Positions 43,814-52,178 of a stretch of DNA of 64,000 bases are shown here, one piece after another (position 1 is the stretch's first letter; every line of letters begins with the position of its first letter). A program made the position numbers and the translations under genes. The stretch comes from Paenibacillus_AB sp036577625 (lineage in GTDB: Bacteria; Bacillota; Bacilli; Paenibacillales; NBRC-103111), in NCBI RefSeq assembly GCF_036577625.1, contig NZ_JARBDC010000072.1, forward strand, positions 1 through 64,000. The letters run 5' to 3'. The notes under the pieces were generated by a model, which was given only the letters and a program-made list of their open reading frames with translations, was not told the origin of the DNA and searched no databases.

Positions 43814-44725
43814 ATGAAACCGTTGGAAGGAAAAGTGGCTCTCGTGGCGGGCGCGACGCGCGGCGCCGGAAGAGGAATCGCGATCGAATTGGGGGCGGCC
43901 GGAGCTGCCGTTTATGTTACCGGCCGTACGACGCGGGCGCAAAGCTCCGAATACAACCGTCCCGAGACGATCGAAGAGACGGCCGAGCTCGTCGATCGCG
44001 CGGGCGGCACCGGCATCGCGGTGCAAACGGATCATCTCGATCCGAACCAGGTTGGGGCGCTCGTCTCGCGCATCGAACGCGAGCAAGGACGATTGGACGT
44101 CCTCGTCAACGACATATGGGGCGCCGAAAACATGGCGGAGTGGAACGTGCCCGTCTGGGAGCACTCCCTCGAGAAAGGGCTGCGCATGCTTCGGCTGGCG
44201 GTCGATACGCATATCGTGACGAGCCATTTCGCGCTCCCTTTGCTGATCCGCGGCGGCGGCGGGCTGGCCGTCGAGATTACCGACGGCACGGAGGAATACA
44301 ACCGGTCGAATTACCGGCTGTCGCTGTTTTACGATTTGGCCAAATCGTCGGTCATCCGGATGGCCCGCTCCTTGGCTCACGAGCTGTCGCCGTACGGGTG
44401 CACGGCCGTGGCGTTGACGCCCGGCTGGATGCGTTCCGAAATCATGCTGGAGCATTTCGGCGTTACGGAGGACAACTGGCGCGACGCCATAAGGAAGGAG
44501 CCCCATTTCGCCATCTCGGAAACGCCGCGCTACGTCGGCCGGGCCGTAGCGGCGCTTGCCGCCGACCCGAACGTTTCCCGATGGACGGGTCAGTCGCTTT
44601 CGAGCGGCCAGCTTGCGCGGGCATACGGCTTCCGCGATTTGGACGGCTCGCAGCCGGATTGCTGGAGCTATATCGTCGAGGTGCAGGACGCCGGAAAACC
44701 GGCCGATGTGACCGGGTATCGCTAA
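43814..44725 (+). CDS. SDR-family oxidoreductase
   Basis: The 303-aa short-chain dehydrogenase/reductase has a Rossmann nucleotide motif GATRGAGRGIA near residues 13-23, a catalytic Y-x-x-x-K in YDLAKSSV, and PGWMRSEIM after the core. It has an extended C-terminus compared with classical 250-aa SDRs, including GRAVAALAADPNVSRWTGQSLSSG. The ATG follows AAGGAGG by 11 bases. The substrate is unknown. It is monocistronic with a distinctive double-dyad promoter region. Confidence 0.9.
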   Translation: MKPLEGKVALVAGATRGAGRGIAIELGAAGAAVYVTGRTTRAQSSEYNRPETIEETAELVDRAGGTGIAVQTDHLDPNQVGALVSRIEREQGRLDVLVNDIWGAENMAEWNVPVWEHSLEKGLRMLRLAVDTHIVTSHFALPLLIRGGGGLAVEITDGTEEYNRSNYRLSLFYDLAKSSVIRMARSLAHELSPYGCTAVALTPGWMRSEIMLEHFGVTEDNWRDAIRKEPHFAISETPRYVGRAVAALAADPNVSRWTGQSLSSGQLARAYGFRDLDGSQPDCWSYIVEVQDAGKPADVTGYR

Positions 44726-45141
44726 CGTAAGTGCGGGGCGTTGTGCGGGGCGCTCAAGCGAAGTGTTCGTACCGAGCGGCCATGCGGGCGGACTTTCAGG
44801 CGCAGTTCGTGCTAGGTGTTCTTGCTGAATGATCATGTATAGCTCGTGCAGGGGCTCTTGCGGAGTGTTCCAACGGAGCTCGAAATGGTCGTACCGAGCG
44901 TTAAGCGTCTTTTGGGACCGCTAATTCGACCAAATCAAACCAAAACGCTTCGTTTCCGACTCGTCCGAAAAAATAGAAGTCCCAAACGTCCGCTAACTCG
45001 CAATCCGCGCCGCATCGCTCCAAATAGCGGTCCCAAACGTCAGCCATTCCCGGCCGATGATCCGGCGCCCGGCCTTCAATCGCGTCGGACCGGCCCTTAT
45101 TCGCGGGCGAACGCGCCTCGCCCCGCCGACGGCCCAACGCC
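44726..45141. other. Intergenic stretch without a gene
   Basis: No supported gene is seen. GTGTTCGTACCGAGCGGCC (about 44762) has a partial repeat GGTCGTACCGAGCG near 44889. On the other side of the terminator (45183-45299) lies a run of degenerate CCGC(A/G)T(C/T)TT-like units, for example TCCGCATTCTTCCGCATGC. Confidence 0.5.
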
Positions 45142-45180
45142 AAAAAACCGGCAAGGACGCTTCGTCCTCGGCCGGTTTTT
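45142..45180 (-). terminator. Bidirectional terminator between SDR gene and RidA operon
   Basis: AAAAAACCGGC..GGACG pairs with CGTCC..GCCGGTTTTT around CTT. It can serve the RidA-terminated operon (stop at 45300) and the rightward SDR gene. Confidence 0.8.
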
Positions 45181-45299
45181 CGCGTAACTTCCGCATTCTT
45201 CCGCATGCTTTCCGCATTCTTCCCGCGTCTTTCCGCGTCTCTCCGCGTCTCCGCGTCCCTCCGCGTCCTTACGCGATCTTTCCCGCGTTCCGTCCGCGC

Positions 45300-45710
45300 T
45301 CAATAGTACGTCTTCGCCTCGTCCGCGGTCGCCACGACGTCGATCTCGACGAGCAGACCGTAATTCAGGTCGCAATAGACGACCGTGCGCGCCGGATACG
45401 GCGGCTGAAAATAGCGCCGGTACATCTCGTTGAAGGGCGCGTACAAGCCGCGGTCGGACAAATACACCGTCGCCCGCACGACGTCGGCGAGCGTAAGGCC
45501 CGCCTTCGCCAGCCCCGCCTCGATGTTGCGCATCGTCGTCTCCATCTGCGTCGCGAAATCTTCGCCGGCGATGCGTTTCGTCTCGAGATCGATGCCCCCC
45601 TGGCCCGACAAATAGACGGACGAGCCGCTGCGCACCGCCGTCGAAAACGGCGGCTGCTCCAGCACTTGCTCCGGCGGGGGCTGATTCGCGTTGCGTTCTC
45701 CTCTGCTCAT
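45300..45710 (-). CDS. RidA/YjgF-family imine/enamine deaminase
   Basis: The 136-aa protein has the RidA trimer signature: VYLSGQGGIDLETKRI, FATQMETTMRNIEAGLAKAG, DVVRATVYLSD, YPARTVVYCDL (catalytic Arg) and LLVEIDVVATA (Glu). RidA proteins hydrolyse reactive enamine/imine intermediates released by dehydratases or amine-oxidising enzymes. Its ATG overlaps the stop of the preceding gene in ATGA, showing translational coupling. It is the last gene of the operon; a terminator lies about 120 bp further. Its inclusion suggests that the pathway generates an unstable imine or enamine (inference). Confidence 0.93.
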   Translation of the reverse strand: MSRGERNANQPPPEQVLEQPPFSTAVRSGSSVYLSGQGGIDLETKRIAGEDFATQMETTMRNIEAGLAKAGLTLADVVRATVYLSDRGLYAPFNEMYRRYFQPPYPARTVVYCDLNYGLLVEIDVVATADEAKTYY

Positions 45711-46879
45711 GATCGAAATGATCCATCCACCCCTCGCCCGTATTCGATTTGCAGCAGCGGCGCCTCGACCGGCTTTTTCGCATGCAGCGATTCCATGCCG
45801 TAGCCGATCAGCCCGGTGCTCATCAGAACGCGCTCCATCGGAAACGGCGGGCGGCCGCTGATGACGAACGATTCGATCATGCGCGTCAGCCGCTCGAAGT
45901 GGCCGAACGGACGCTGCTTCTCGCTGTCGCAGCGCGCGACCGTCACGCCGCCGCCTTCGGAACGGAACGCGTAGCCCCATTGGTCGACGAGGTCTTTGAA
46001 TTGAATGACGTACCCCCGGCTGCCGTCGGCGTATTCGGCGGCGAACAGCACCGGATGCTGCCCAAGCTCGCGCGGATGGCCGGGACGAATGTCCGGATAA
46101 ACGGTCAACGCGTCGAGCATGAGCGACTCCGGCCATTCGCCGCGGTCCATCGCCCGCCAGACGTCGTCGCCTTCGAGCGCCCATACGGCGCGAACGCCCG
46201 TCTCCCCGCCGTGTCTCCGCTCGGCGAGCGATTGCAGCACCTCGAGCCCGTGATAGCCGTACGCTTCGATCGAAGTCGAGAAACTGACGACGAGCCACTC
46301 GTTCGCCGTCTCAAGCAGCGCCGGATCGTACGCCGGCACCGGATCCGTATGCGGAATCGAGGAACCGCCCATAAACGGAATGCGCCGCAGCTTCAGCTGG
46401 TCGTACATCCATTTCGCTTCCCCGAGGTCGTACGACAAATGCTTGTCGGAAAAAATCGGCACCGTTACGCCGAGCTCGTCCAGCGCCTCCAGCGTTTCCC
46501 GGAGCAGCCGGCAGCGCGGGTACATTTTCTGCCCTTTCTCGTTCACCGGGTAATCGCCGTGCTCGCCGATTATAACGACGCCGTCGATCGGCGCCGGAAC
46601 GGAGGGCGCCTTTACCGCTTCCGCGATCGTCGGATAAATCGGCACGCCTCGCCGGGCGGCCATATCCCGGCTCATGTCGTTGCCGGGCACCTGATCGGTG
46701 TAGATCGAGACGACCTCCACCTGCGGCGTATAGTCGAAATCGCCGAGCAGCCGCCCCAAAATAACGTCCGCGTGGGAATTGAACCGATACTCGGTCACGA
46801 TGACCGCCACCCGTTTCCCGCTCCCGAAAGCCCGCCCCCGTTCGCCATGCGCCGCCCGATTCGCGTTCGCTCCGTTCAC
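45707..46879 (-). CDS. Conserved protein of unknown function in a catabolic operon
   Basis: The 390-aa soluble protein starts at a GTG overlapping the upstream stop in GTGA, with GGGGAGGG six bases before it. After a short Ala/Arg-rich leader it has KRVAVIVTEYRFNSHADVIL (residues about 20-40), VVSIYTDQVPGNDMSRDMAA, VPIYPTIAEAV, VVIIGEHGDYPVNEKGQKMY, VPIFSDKHLSYDLGEAKWMY, FMGGSSIPHTDPVPAYDP and SIEAYGYHGLEVLQSLAERR. The His/Asp/Glu-rich conserved blocks look like an enzyme active site. I recall similar proteins, often secreted, in Planctomycetes, but no function. This copy has no signal peptide. Position between an amidohydrolase and RidA implies a catabolic step. Confidence 0.8.
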   Translation of the reverse strand: MNGANANRAAHGERGRAFGSGKRVAVIVTEYRFNSHADVILGRLLGDFDYTPQVEVVSIYTDQVPGNDMSRDMAARRGVPIYPTIAEAVKAPSVPAPIDGVVIIGEHGDYPVNEKGQKMYPRCRLLRETLEALDELGVTVPIFSDKHLSYDLGEAKWMYDQLKLRRIPFMGGSSIPHTDPVPAYDPALLETANEWLVVSFSTSIEAYGYHGLEVLQSLAERRHGGETGVRAVWALEGDDVWRAMDRGEWPESLMLDALTVYPDIRPGHPRELGQHPVLFAAEYADGSRGYVIQFKDLVDQWGYAFRSEGGGVTVARCDSEKQRPFGHFERLTRMIESFVISGRPPFPMERVLMSTGLIGYGMESLHAKKPVEAPLLQIEYGRGVDGSFRS

Positions 46880-47658
46880 AGCCGTCCCTCCCCTCGCTCC
46901 ATCGCCTGCACCGTACGGACGAGCCATCCGGACACCGCCTCGGCGATCGCATCCAAATACAGCCGGCCTTTGTCGGCCGAAGCCCGCACCGGCGCGTCGG
47001 TATAGCCGTCGCACCCGGTCAGCTCGCCGTGCCGCCCGACGAACGCGCCCGGAGGGCCGGCGAAAATCCAGTCCCGCTCCGGATGCGAATCGCCGATCCG
47101 GTCCGAGCGGACGAGCCCGGGGCTGAGCGCCATGACCGCCGACGTCTCGAAGCCGCCCGCGTGGCCGGGCACCGGCCCGACCTCGCTCGCCCCGATCCGC
47201 TGCAGGCTGTCTCGCGCAAGCGACCAATACGAGGCCGCCGCCGTCCAGATCGGATGGCGCACCGCCAGGTCGTTCGCAGCCTGCTGCATCATCGGCTCGT
47301 TGCCGCCGTGGCCGTTGACGAAAATGATTTTGCGGAAGCCGTCCTTGACGAGGCTTTCCCCGATGTCGCGCAGCACCGCGAAATACGTCATCGGCGCGAG
47401 CGAAATCGTGCCGCCGAACGACAAATGGTGCTCCGAGCAGCCGATCGGCAGCACCGGCGCGAGCAGCACCGGCACGCTCGCGGAGGCGGCGCGCACCGCT
47501 TCCTCGGCAATATGCCCGGCGATCCGCGTGTCCGTGTTTACGGGCAAATGCGGGCCGTGCTGCTCGGTCGCCGCCAGGGCGACGACGATCGCTCCGCCGG
47601 CGGCGGCGAATTCGCCGATCTCCTCCCGCGTCCGTTCCTGCATCCAGATCGACCTCAT
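46876..47658 (-). CDS. Creatininase-family metal-dependent amidohydrolase
   Basis: The 260-aa protein has the metal ligands of the creatininase family: AATEQHGPHLPVNTDT (Glu32, His34, Asp43), VNGHGGNEPMM (His117, Glu121 region) and VPGHAGGFETSAVM (His166, Glu171). Creatininase homologues hydrolyse cyclic amides or shorten peptides (as in MftE) with Zn or Mn. The specific amide is unknown here. The ATG overlaps the SDR stop in ATGA with GGGGGG upstream, and its stop overlaps the next start. It should open an amide or lactam in the imported compound or an oxidised intermediate (inference). Confidence 0.92.
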   Translation of the reverse strand: MRSIWMQERTREEIGEFAAAGGAIVVALAATEQHGPHLPVNTDTRIAGHIAEEAVRAASASVPVLLAPVLPIGCSEHHLSFGGTISLAPMTYFAVLRDIGESLVKDGFRKIIFVNGHGGNEPMMQQAANDLAVRHPIWTAAASYWSLARDSLQRIGASEVGPVPGHAGGFETSAVMALSPGLVRSDRIGDSHPERDWIFAGPPGAFVGRHGELTGCDGYTDAPVRASADKGRLYLDAIAEAVSGWLVRTVQAMERGEGRL

Positions 47659-48401
47659 GCGTGATACCCCCCGTCTACCGTATAAAGCGAGCCGGTGACG
47701 TAGGAGGAGGCGTCCGACAGCAAAAACGCCGCGACCTGGCTCACCTCGTCCGCGCTGCCGCTGCGCCCCATAAACGTTTCCCGGCGGATCATCTCGACCG
47801 TGGAAGCCGGCAGCGCCGCCAGCTTCTCCGGCGCTTTGAAATCGCCGGGCACGAGCGCGTTGGCGCGGATGCCGAATTCGGCGTAATCCCGCGCGATCAC
47901 CCGCGTCAGCTGATTGACCCCGGCCTTTCCCGCCCCGTAGCCGAGACAGCCTTTCTTCGGAATATGGCCGAGAACGGACGACGTGTTGACGATCGAGCCG
48001 CCTCCGGTGCGGATCATGAGCGGCACCGCGTATTTGCAGCACAGAAACGCGCTCGTCAGCGTTCCGGTCAGCGTAGCTTCCCATTCCTCCAGCGACAGCT
48101 CGAGCAGCGGCTTCCATACGTTCCGGTACGCGTTGAAAAACGCTCCGTCCAGACGGCCGAACGCGCGGTCGATTTCGCCGACGACGGCTTTCACCTCTTC
48201 CTCGCTCGAAGCGTCGGCCCGGATAAACCGAAACCGCTCTTCGCCGTACTGCTCCGCCACGGCCTGCATGGCCGGAACTTGCTCCAGCGGCGCGATGTCG
48301 CTGCCGACGACGACGGCTCCCTGCCGCAAAAACAGCGGAACCGCGGAACGCCCCAGCTGCCCGAGCGCCCCGGTAATCCAAATCGTCTTGCCTTGAAGCA
48401 T
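47655..48401 (-). CDS. SDR-family dehydrogenase
   Basis: The 248-aa classical short-chain dehydrogenase has TGALGQLGRSAV (residues 10-21) for NAD(P), FNAYRN in place of the NNAG core motif, catalytic Ser in NTSSVLG and Y-x-x-x-K in YGAGKAGVNQ, with a C-terminal GSLYTVDGGYHA. The ATG follows GAGGAG. It is separated by 42 bp from the upstream permease gene and coupled downstream to the creatininase gene. It probably oxidises a hydroxyl of the imported substrate. Confidence 0.92.
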   Translation of the reverse strand: MLQGKTIWITGALGQLGRSAVPLFLRQGAVVVGSDIAPLEQVPAMQAVAEQYGEERFRFIRADASSEEEVKAVVGEIDRAFGRLDGAFFNAYRNVWKPLLELSLEEWEATLTGTLTSAFLCCKYAVPLMIRTGGGSIVNTSSVLGHIPKKGCLGYGAGKAGVNQLTRVIARDYAEFGIRANALVPGDFKAPEKLAALPASTVEMIRRETFMGRSGSADEVSQVAAFLLSDASSYVTGSLYTVDGGYHA

Positions 48402-48443
48402 GCTCTCACTCCTCTTCTCCTCGTCCGTTTCCGTTCCCCGTGT

Positions 48444-49325
48444 TTACCCTTTCACCGCTCCGAGCGTCGCACCCTCCGCGATTCTGCGCTGGAAGACGAT
48501 ATAGATGATCAGCGACGGGATCATCGCGATCGTAACCCCCGCAAACAGCGTAACCCAATCGGCGCTGTATTGCATCTTCTGATTCGCGTGGAACATGTTG
48601 ACGCCGATCGTATATTTTTTGCTATCGGTCAAGTAGATGAAAGGTCCGAGGAAATCGTTGTACAGGTTCAAAAATTTGAAAATGGCGACGGTGACGATGC
48701 CGGGCGACGACAGCGGCACGATAATGCGCCAAAACGTCTGAAACAGCGAAGCCCCGTCGATGAAGGCGCTCTCCTCCAGCTCCTTCGGCAGCGAACGCAT
48801 AAACCCGCCGAGCAGCATCAAGTAGAAGACGCTTTCCCCGAAGCTGTTCAGGATGATCAGGCCGGTCAGGCTGTTCGTCAGGTGCAGCTCGCGCATCAGG
48901 ACGTACTGCGGGATCAGCGCGTTGATGCCCGGCAAAAACAGCGACAGCATAATGAGTCCCCAGACGAACCGGCGCCCTTTGAACGCGACCCGGGTGAGCG
49001 CGTAAGCGTTCAGCGTCGTCAGAAAAACGCCGAGGACGAGCCCGCCGCCGACATAATAAAGCGTATTGAGCACCGCGCGCCCGAGCTCGTACGATTTCCA
49101 CGCCTTCGCGTAATTTTTCCACTGCAGCGCGTCCGGCCATGCCCAAATATCCTGGAAAAACTCCCGATTCGTTTTCAAGGATTGATACAGCATCCAAACG
49201 ATCGGCAGCAATATCGTAATGCCCCAAAGCAGCAAAATAAGCCGAAGCAGCGGATCGAGCCAAGTCCGTTTGTTCTCGATGGCCGGTCCCCTCCCTTTCG
49301 CGGTCGTGCTACAACTCGATTTCAA
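48444..49325 (-). CDS. ABC sugar transporter permease, MalG type
   Basis: The 293-aa permease (from the TTG at 49325) has six membrane segments and the EAA loop LEESAFIDGASLFQTFWRIIVP. It ends with RRIAEGATLGAVKG, typical of MalG/YtcP-like proteins. The start is odd: the TTG at 49325 has no ribosome site. An AAAGGGAGGGG sits seven bases before an in-frame ATC at 49280 (IENKRTWLDP), where family proteins normally begin. Either a rare ATC start or weak TTG initiation coupled to the upstream permease is used. It pairs with the 49337 permease. Confidence 0.93.
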   Translation of the reverse strand: MKSSCSTTAKGRGPAIENKRTWLDPLLRLILLLWGITILLPIVWMLYQSLKTNREFFQDIWAWPDALQWKNYAKAWKSYELGRAVLNTLYYVGGGLVLGVFLTTLNAYALTRVAFKGRRFVWGLIMLSLFLPGINALIPQYVLMRELHLTNSLTGLIILNSFGESVFYLMLLGGFMRSLPKELEESAFIDGASLFQTFWRIIVPLSSPGIVTVAIFKFLNLYNDFLGPFIYLTDSKKYTIGVNMFHANQKMQYSADWVTLFAGVTIAMIPSLIIYIVFQRRIAEGATLGAVKG

Positions 49326-49336
49326 AGGCTAATCCG

Positions 49337-50284
49337 TCAAAATTCGTAGCCGTCCTTTTTCGTATACTTGTCGATGACGAGCTTGGCGACGATCAGGATG
49401 ACGAACAGCAGCATGCCGATCGCCGATGCGTAGCCGTAGTTGTGGCTGTCCGCTCCGAACGCCAGGTTGAACATGTAAAGCCCGATGACGTCGGTCGAGC
49501 CCGCCGGGCCGCCGTTCGTCAAGATGAGCACCATCTCGAACCCTTTCAGCACGCCGAGAACGAGGAACAGCACGCTGACGTAGATGACCGGACTGATGAG
49601 CGGAATCGTGATGCGGAACAGCCGCGTCCAGTGGCCGGCCCCTTCCATGACGGCCGATTCGTACAGCGAATCCGGAATCGAGCGCATCGCGTTCATGAAG
49701 ATGACGACGTAGAAGCCGACGCCGCCCCAAATCATCGGCGGCAGCAGCGCCCAAAGCGCGGTGCTTTTTTCCCCGAGCCAATAATATTCGCCGATGTCGA
49801 TGCCGATCAGCCGAAGCAGGCCGTTCAGCATCCCGTAGCTGCCGTCATAGATGAACGCCCAGAGCAGCGTCACGACGACCGTGGCCAGCACGTTCGGGAA
49901 AAAAAACAGCACTTTGTAAAAGGACGCCTCGCGATATCGCTTGTAAATGAGCAAATAAGCAAGACATAAAGACAGAAATACGGTCAAGGCGGGCACCGTC
50001 AGCATGAGCAGCAAATTGTGCGTCAGCGCCCTCCAGACGAAACGGTCCTTGATCATGTAAACGAAGTTTTCGAAGCCGACGAACTTTTTCTCGGATATGC
50101 CGTCCCAGCTCAGAAACGCGTAGTATACCGACAGCAGGTTCGGGTACAGCGTAAATAACATATACCCGGCGAGGCACGGTCCTACGGCGACGAGCACGAA
50201 CAGCCGTTTTTGCAGCTTCGCCTTCTGGTTCCAGCTTTTTTTCGTCCGGGCCGTTTCGCTCACCGTTGCGACGGAATCGGTCAA
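49337..50284 (-). CDS. ABC sugar transporter permease, MalF/UgpA type
   Basis: The 315-aa permease starts at a TTG with AAAGGAGGGAG upstream. It has a polar N-terminus, six membrane segments beginning LFVLVAVGPCLAGYMLFTLYP, the EAA loop LYESAVMEGAGHWTRLFRITIP and LTNGGPAGSTDVIGLYMF. The partner permease follows 11 bp downstream and the binding protein lies 102 bp upstream. No ATPase gene is in the operon. Confidence 0.95.
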   Translation of the reverse strand: MTDSVATVSETARTKKSWNQKAKLQKRLFVLVAVGPCLAGYMLFTLYPNLLSVYYAFLSWDGISEKKFVGFENFVYMIKDRFVWRALTHNLLLMLTVPALTVFLSLCLAYLLIYKRYREASFYKVLFFFPNVLATVVVTLLWAFIYDGSYGMLNGLLRLIGIDIGEYYWLGEKSTALWALLPPMIWGGVGFYVVIFMNAMRSIPDSLYESAVMEGAGHWTRLFRITIPLISPVIYVSVLFLVLGVLKGFEMVLILTNGGPAGSTDVIGLYMFNLAFGADSHNYGYASAIGMLLFVILIVAKLVIDKYTKKDGYEF

Positions 50285-50386
50285 GCGGCTCCCTCCTTTG
50301 TCGTACTGTCGCGGCGCCCGGGGGAAGCCTCATCGGCTTCCCTTTAAGGCGGCCGCCGGCCCGACGTCCTTGCGAACGAACGCGCC

Positions 50387-51835
50387 TTACTTTTTCTGGG
50401 CGTCGAGCCCTTCCTTGAACAGCTTCTCCAGCTCTTCGAGAAACGCGACCGGATCTTTGTTGCCGAGCGCCACGTCCGGCAGCTGCTCCTTGTAAATTTT
50501 CGACGCCTGGGCGTGCGCCGGATGCGGATCGAGCACGACGTCCCGCTGCAGCGTTTCGAAGCGCGTCTTGTTTTTCTTCGTATATTCGAGCACGGAGCGG
50601 GGCGCGTCCTGCATTTGCTCGAGCCGCTTCGGATCGTCGGCGAAGTCTTTGCGGATCGGGAGAATGCCGGCGTTTTTGTTGTTGAACGCCTGCACGTCGT
50701 TCGTAAACAGCCACAGGTTGAATTCCTTCGCCCACTTCTTGTTCAGGTCGGGCTTGTTTTTCCAGATCATCATGCCGCCCGAGCCGGTTCCGTTCTGGAT
50801 CCATTTCGTCTGCTCCGGCTTCGTGCCGAACGGGATGACCATGAAGCCCCATTTGAACCCTTCCGGAACCGAATCCTTCATCTCGTTCTGCACCCAGTCG
50901 CCGGTGAAGACGAGCGCCGCCTTATGCTGCAGCAGCTGCATTTGCGATTGCGTGTGGGTGAGCGCGGACACCCCTTGCGGGAAGTAGCCTTTTTTGCCGA
51001 GCTCGGACAGCCGCTTGAACGCCTCCACGTTTTCCGGCGCCATGTAGTTCGGCAGCCGCTGGTTTTTGAAATCGCTCAGCGCCTTGTCGAGCGTGCCGTT
51101 TATTTCCGCCAGCTCGAACCGCTTCAGGGCGAAGCCGTAATCGAGATAGGTGGCGTAAATGCCCGGGAACGTCAGCGGCACGACGCCTTTCGCCTTGATC
51201 GATTCCATCAGCCGGATGAACTCGTCCCACGTTTGCGGGTTTTGGTTCCAGCCGTTTTTCTCGAAAAACGCGCGGTCGAAAAACAGCCCGGTCGCGTAGC
51301 CGCCCATCGGCAGCTCGTACGTTTTGCCGTCGTAACGCCGCTGGTTTTTGTAGGCGCCGTCGATCAGCATGTCTTTCAGCTTTTTGCCCGGCGCGTCCGG
51401 CAGGTCGCGCTCCCACAAGTCGTCCAGAGGCTCGAACTTGCCCGCCTGGATAAGCGTCACTTTCTCGTTGTCCCCCCCGTTAAAATACGGGGAAATGATG
51501 TCGAACATGTCGTCGTCGTTGCCCGCCGCGATTTTCGTGCTGATGACGGTGTTGATTTTCGGCGAGTACGTGACGTCGAATTTGACGTTCGGGTACTTTT
51601 TCGTAAACGACTCGATCGCCTTGTCGATCCATTCGCGGCCGTAGCCGTTTTCCCAAAACCCGAATTTGAGCGTCACCTTCTGATTTTTCGGAAGCCCGTT
51701 GTCGTACACGTCGGTTGACGTTCCCCCGGGCGACTCGCCCGAATTGTTACCGCTTTCATTCTTGCTGCAGCCGATCGCCCCTACTGCCAACATCATGGAT
51801 AAAGCCAAAACCGTAAACGACTTGAACCGCTTCAT
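50387..51835 (-). CDS. Lipoprotein solute-binding protein (family 1) of the catabolic operon
   Basis: The 482-aa precursor has lipobox VGAIGC (Cys near residue 23), a Ser/Gly/Asn linker and a binding fold with VTLKFGFWENGYGREWIDKA, AAGNDDDMFDIISPYFNGG, YELPMGGYATGLFFDRAFF and AALVFTGDWVQNEMKDSVP. It belongs to the MalE/UgpB-like group and differs from the LplA-type proteins elsewhere in the window. The ATG follows CGGAGGGT. It is the first gene of the operon running to RidA at 45300. The downstream enzymes suggest that the ligand contains nitrogen. Confidence 0.93.
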   Translation of the reverse strand: MKRFKSFTVLALSMMLAVGAIGCSKNESGNNSGESPGGTSTDVYDNGLPKNQKVTLKFGFWENGYGREWIDKAIESFTKKYPNVKFDVTYSPKINTVISTKIAAGNDDDMFDIISPYFNGGDNEKVTLIQAGKFEPLDDLWERDLPDAPGKKLKDMLIDGAYKNQRRYDGKTYELPMGGYATGLFFDRAFFEKNGWNQNPQTWDEFIRLMESIKAKGVVPLTFPGIYATYLDYGFALKRFELAEINGTLDKALSDFKNQRLPNYMAPENVEAFKRLSELGKKGYFPQGVSALTHTQSQMQLLQHKAALVFTGDWVQNEMKDSVPEGFKWGFMVIPFGTKPEQTKWIQNGTGSGGMMIWKNKPDLNKKWAKEFNLWLFTNDVQAFNNKNAGILPIRKDFADDPKRLEQMQDAPRSVLEYTKKNKTRFETLQRDVVLDPHPAHAQASKIYKEQLPDVALGNKDPVAFLEELEKLFKEGLDAQKK

Positions 51836-52131
51836 GTGCTACCCTCCGTTTTCGTTTGGGAAAGAGTGGGTTTGCCCTGCGCAAAGCCGGGAATCCGGTT
51901 CACGAACGAGTGCTGTGACTGGAACAAGGATAACGAGCTTCGAGAACGAACGATTCGAACGAACCTTCCCCCGTCTTACGACTCCATGGTAACCCGAGCG
52001 GCCGACATTTTCAAGAAGAAAATTCAAGATGATGAAAAACTTTTTTGTATATGAGTTACATTGCGAAAAACGGACCGTTCGCCCACCGCATTCAGCCTTT
52101 CCCGTTTTACTTATGTAATAAATTTTCATAC
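51836..52131. other. Leader/promoter region of the catabolic operon, no gene seen
   Basis: The region upstream of the binding-protein gene contains an AT-rich patch (about 52010-52135) and a GC-richer leader. Matching TCGAGAACGAACGATTCGAACGAAC (given in parts: TCGAGAACGAACG, ATTCGAACGAAC) contains the repeated element CGAACGA. No convincing -35/-10 pair was assigned. IclR operators are expected here or upstream of 52949. Confidence 0.4.
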
Positions 52132-52174
52132 AAAAAAAAGACCGCAGCCCGGACTTTCGTCCCACCCGGTCTTT
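52132..52174 (-). terminator. Terminator of the IclR gene
   Basis: On the minus strand AAAGACCG...GTCC-type arms pair (AAAGACCG with CGGTCTTT, inner GGGAC with GTCCGG) around GAAA, followed by a run of eight T. It begins 5 bp after the IclR stop, so the operon downstream needs its own promoter. Confidence 0.85.
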
Positions 52175-52178
52175 CCCT

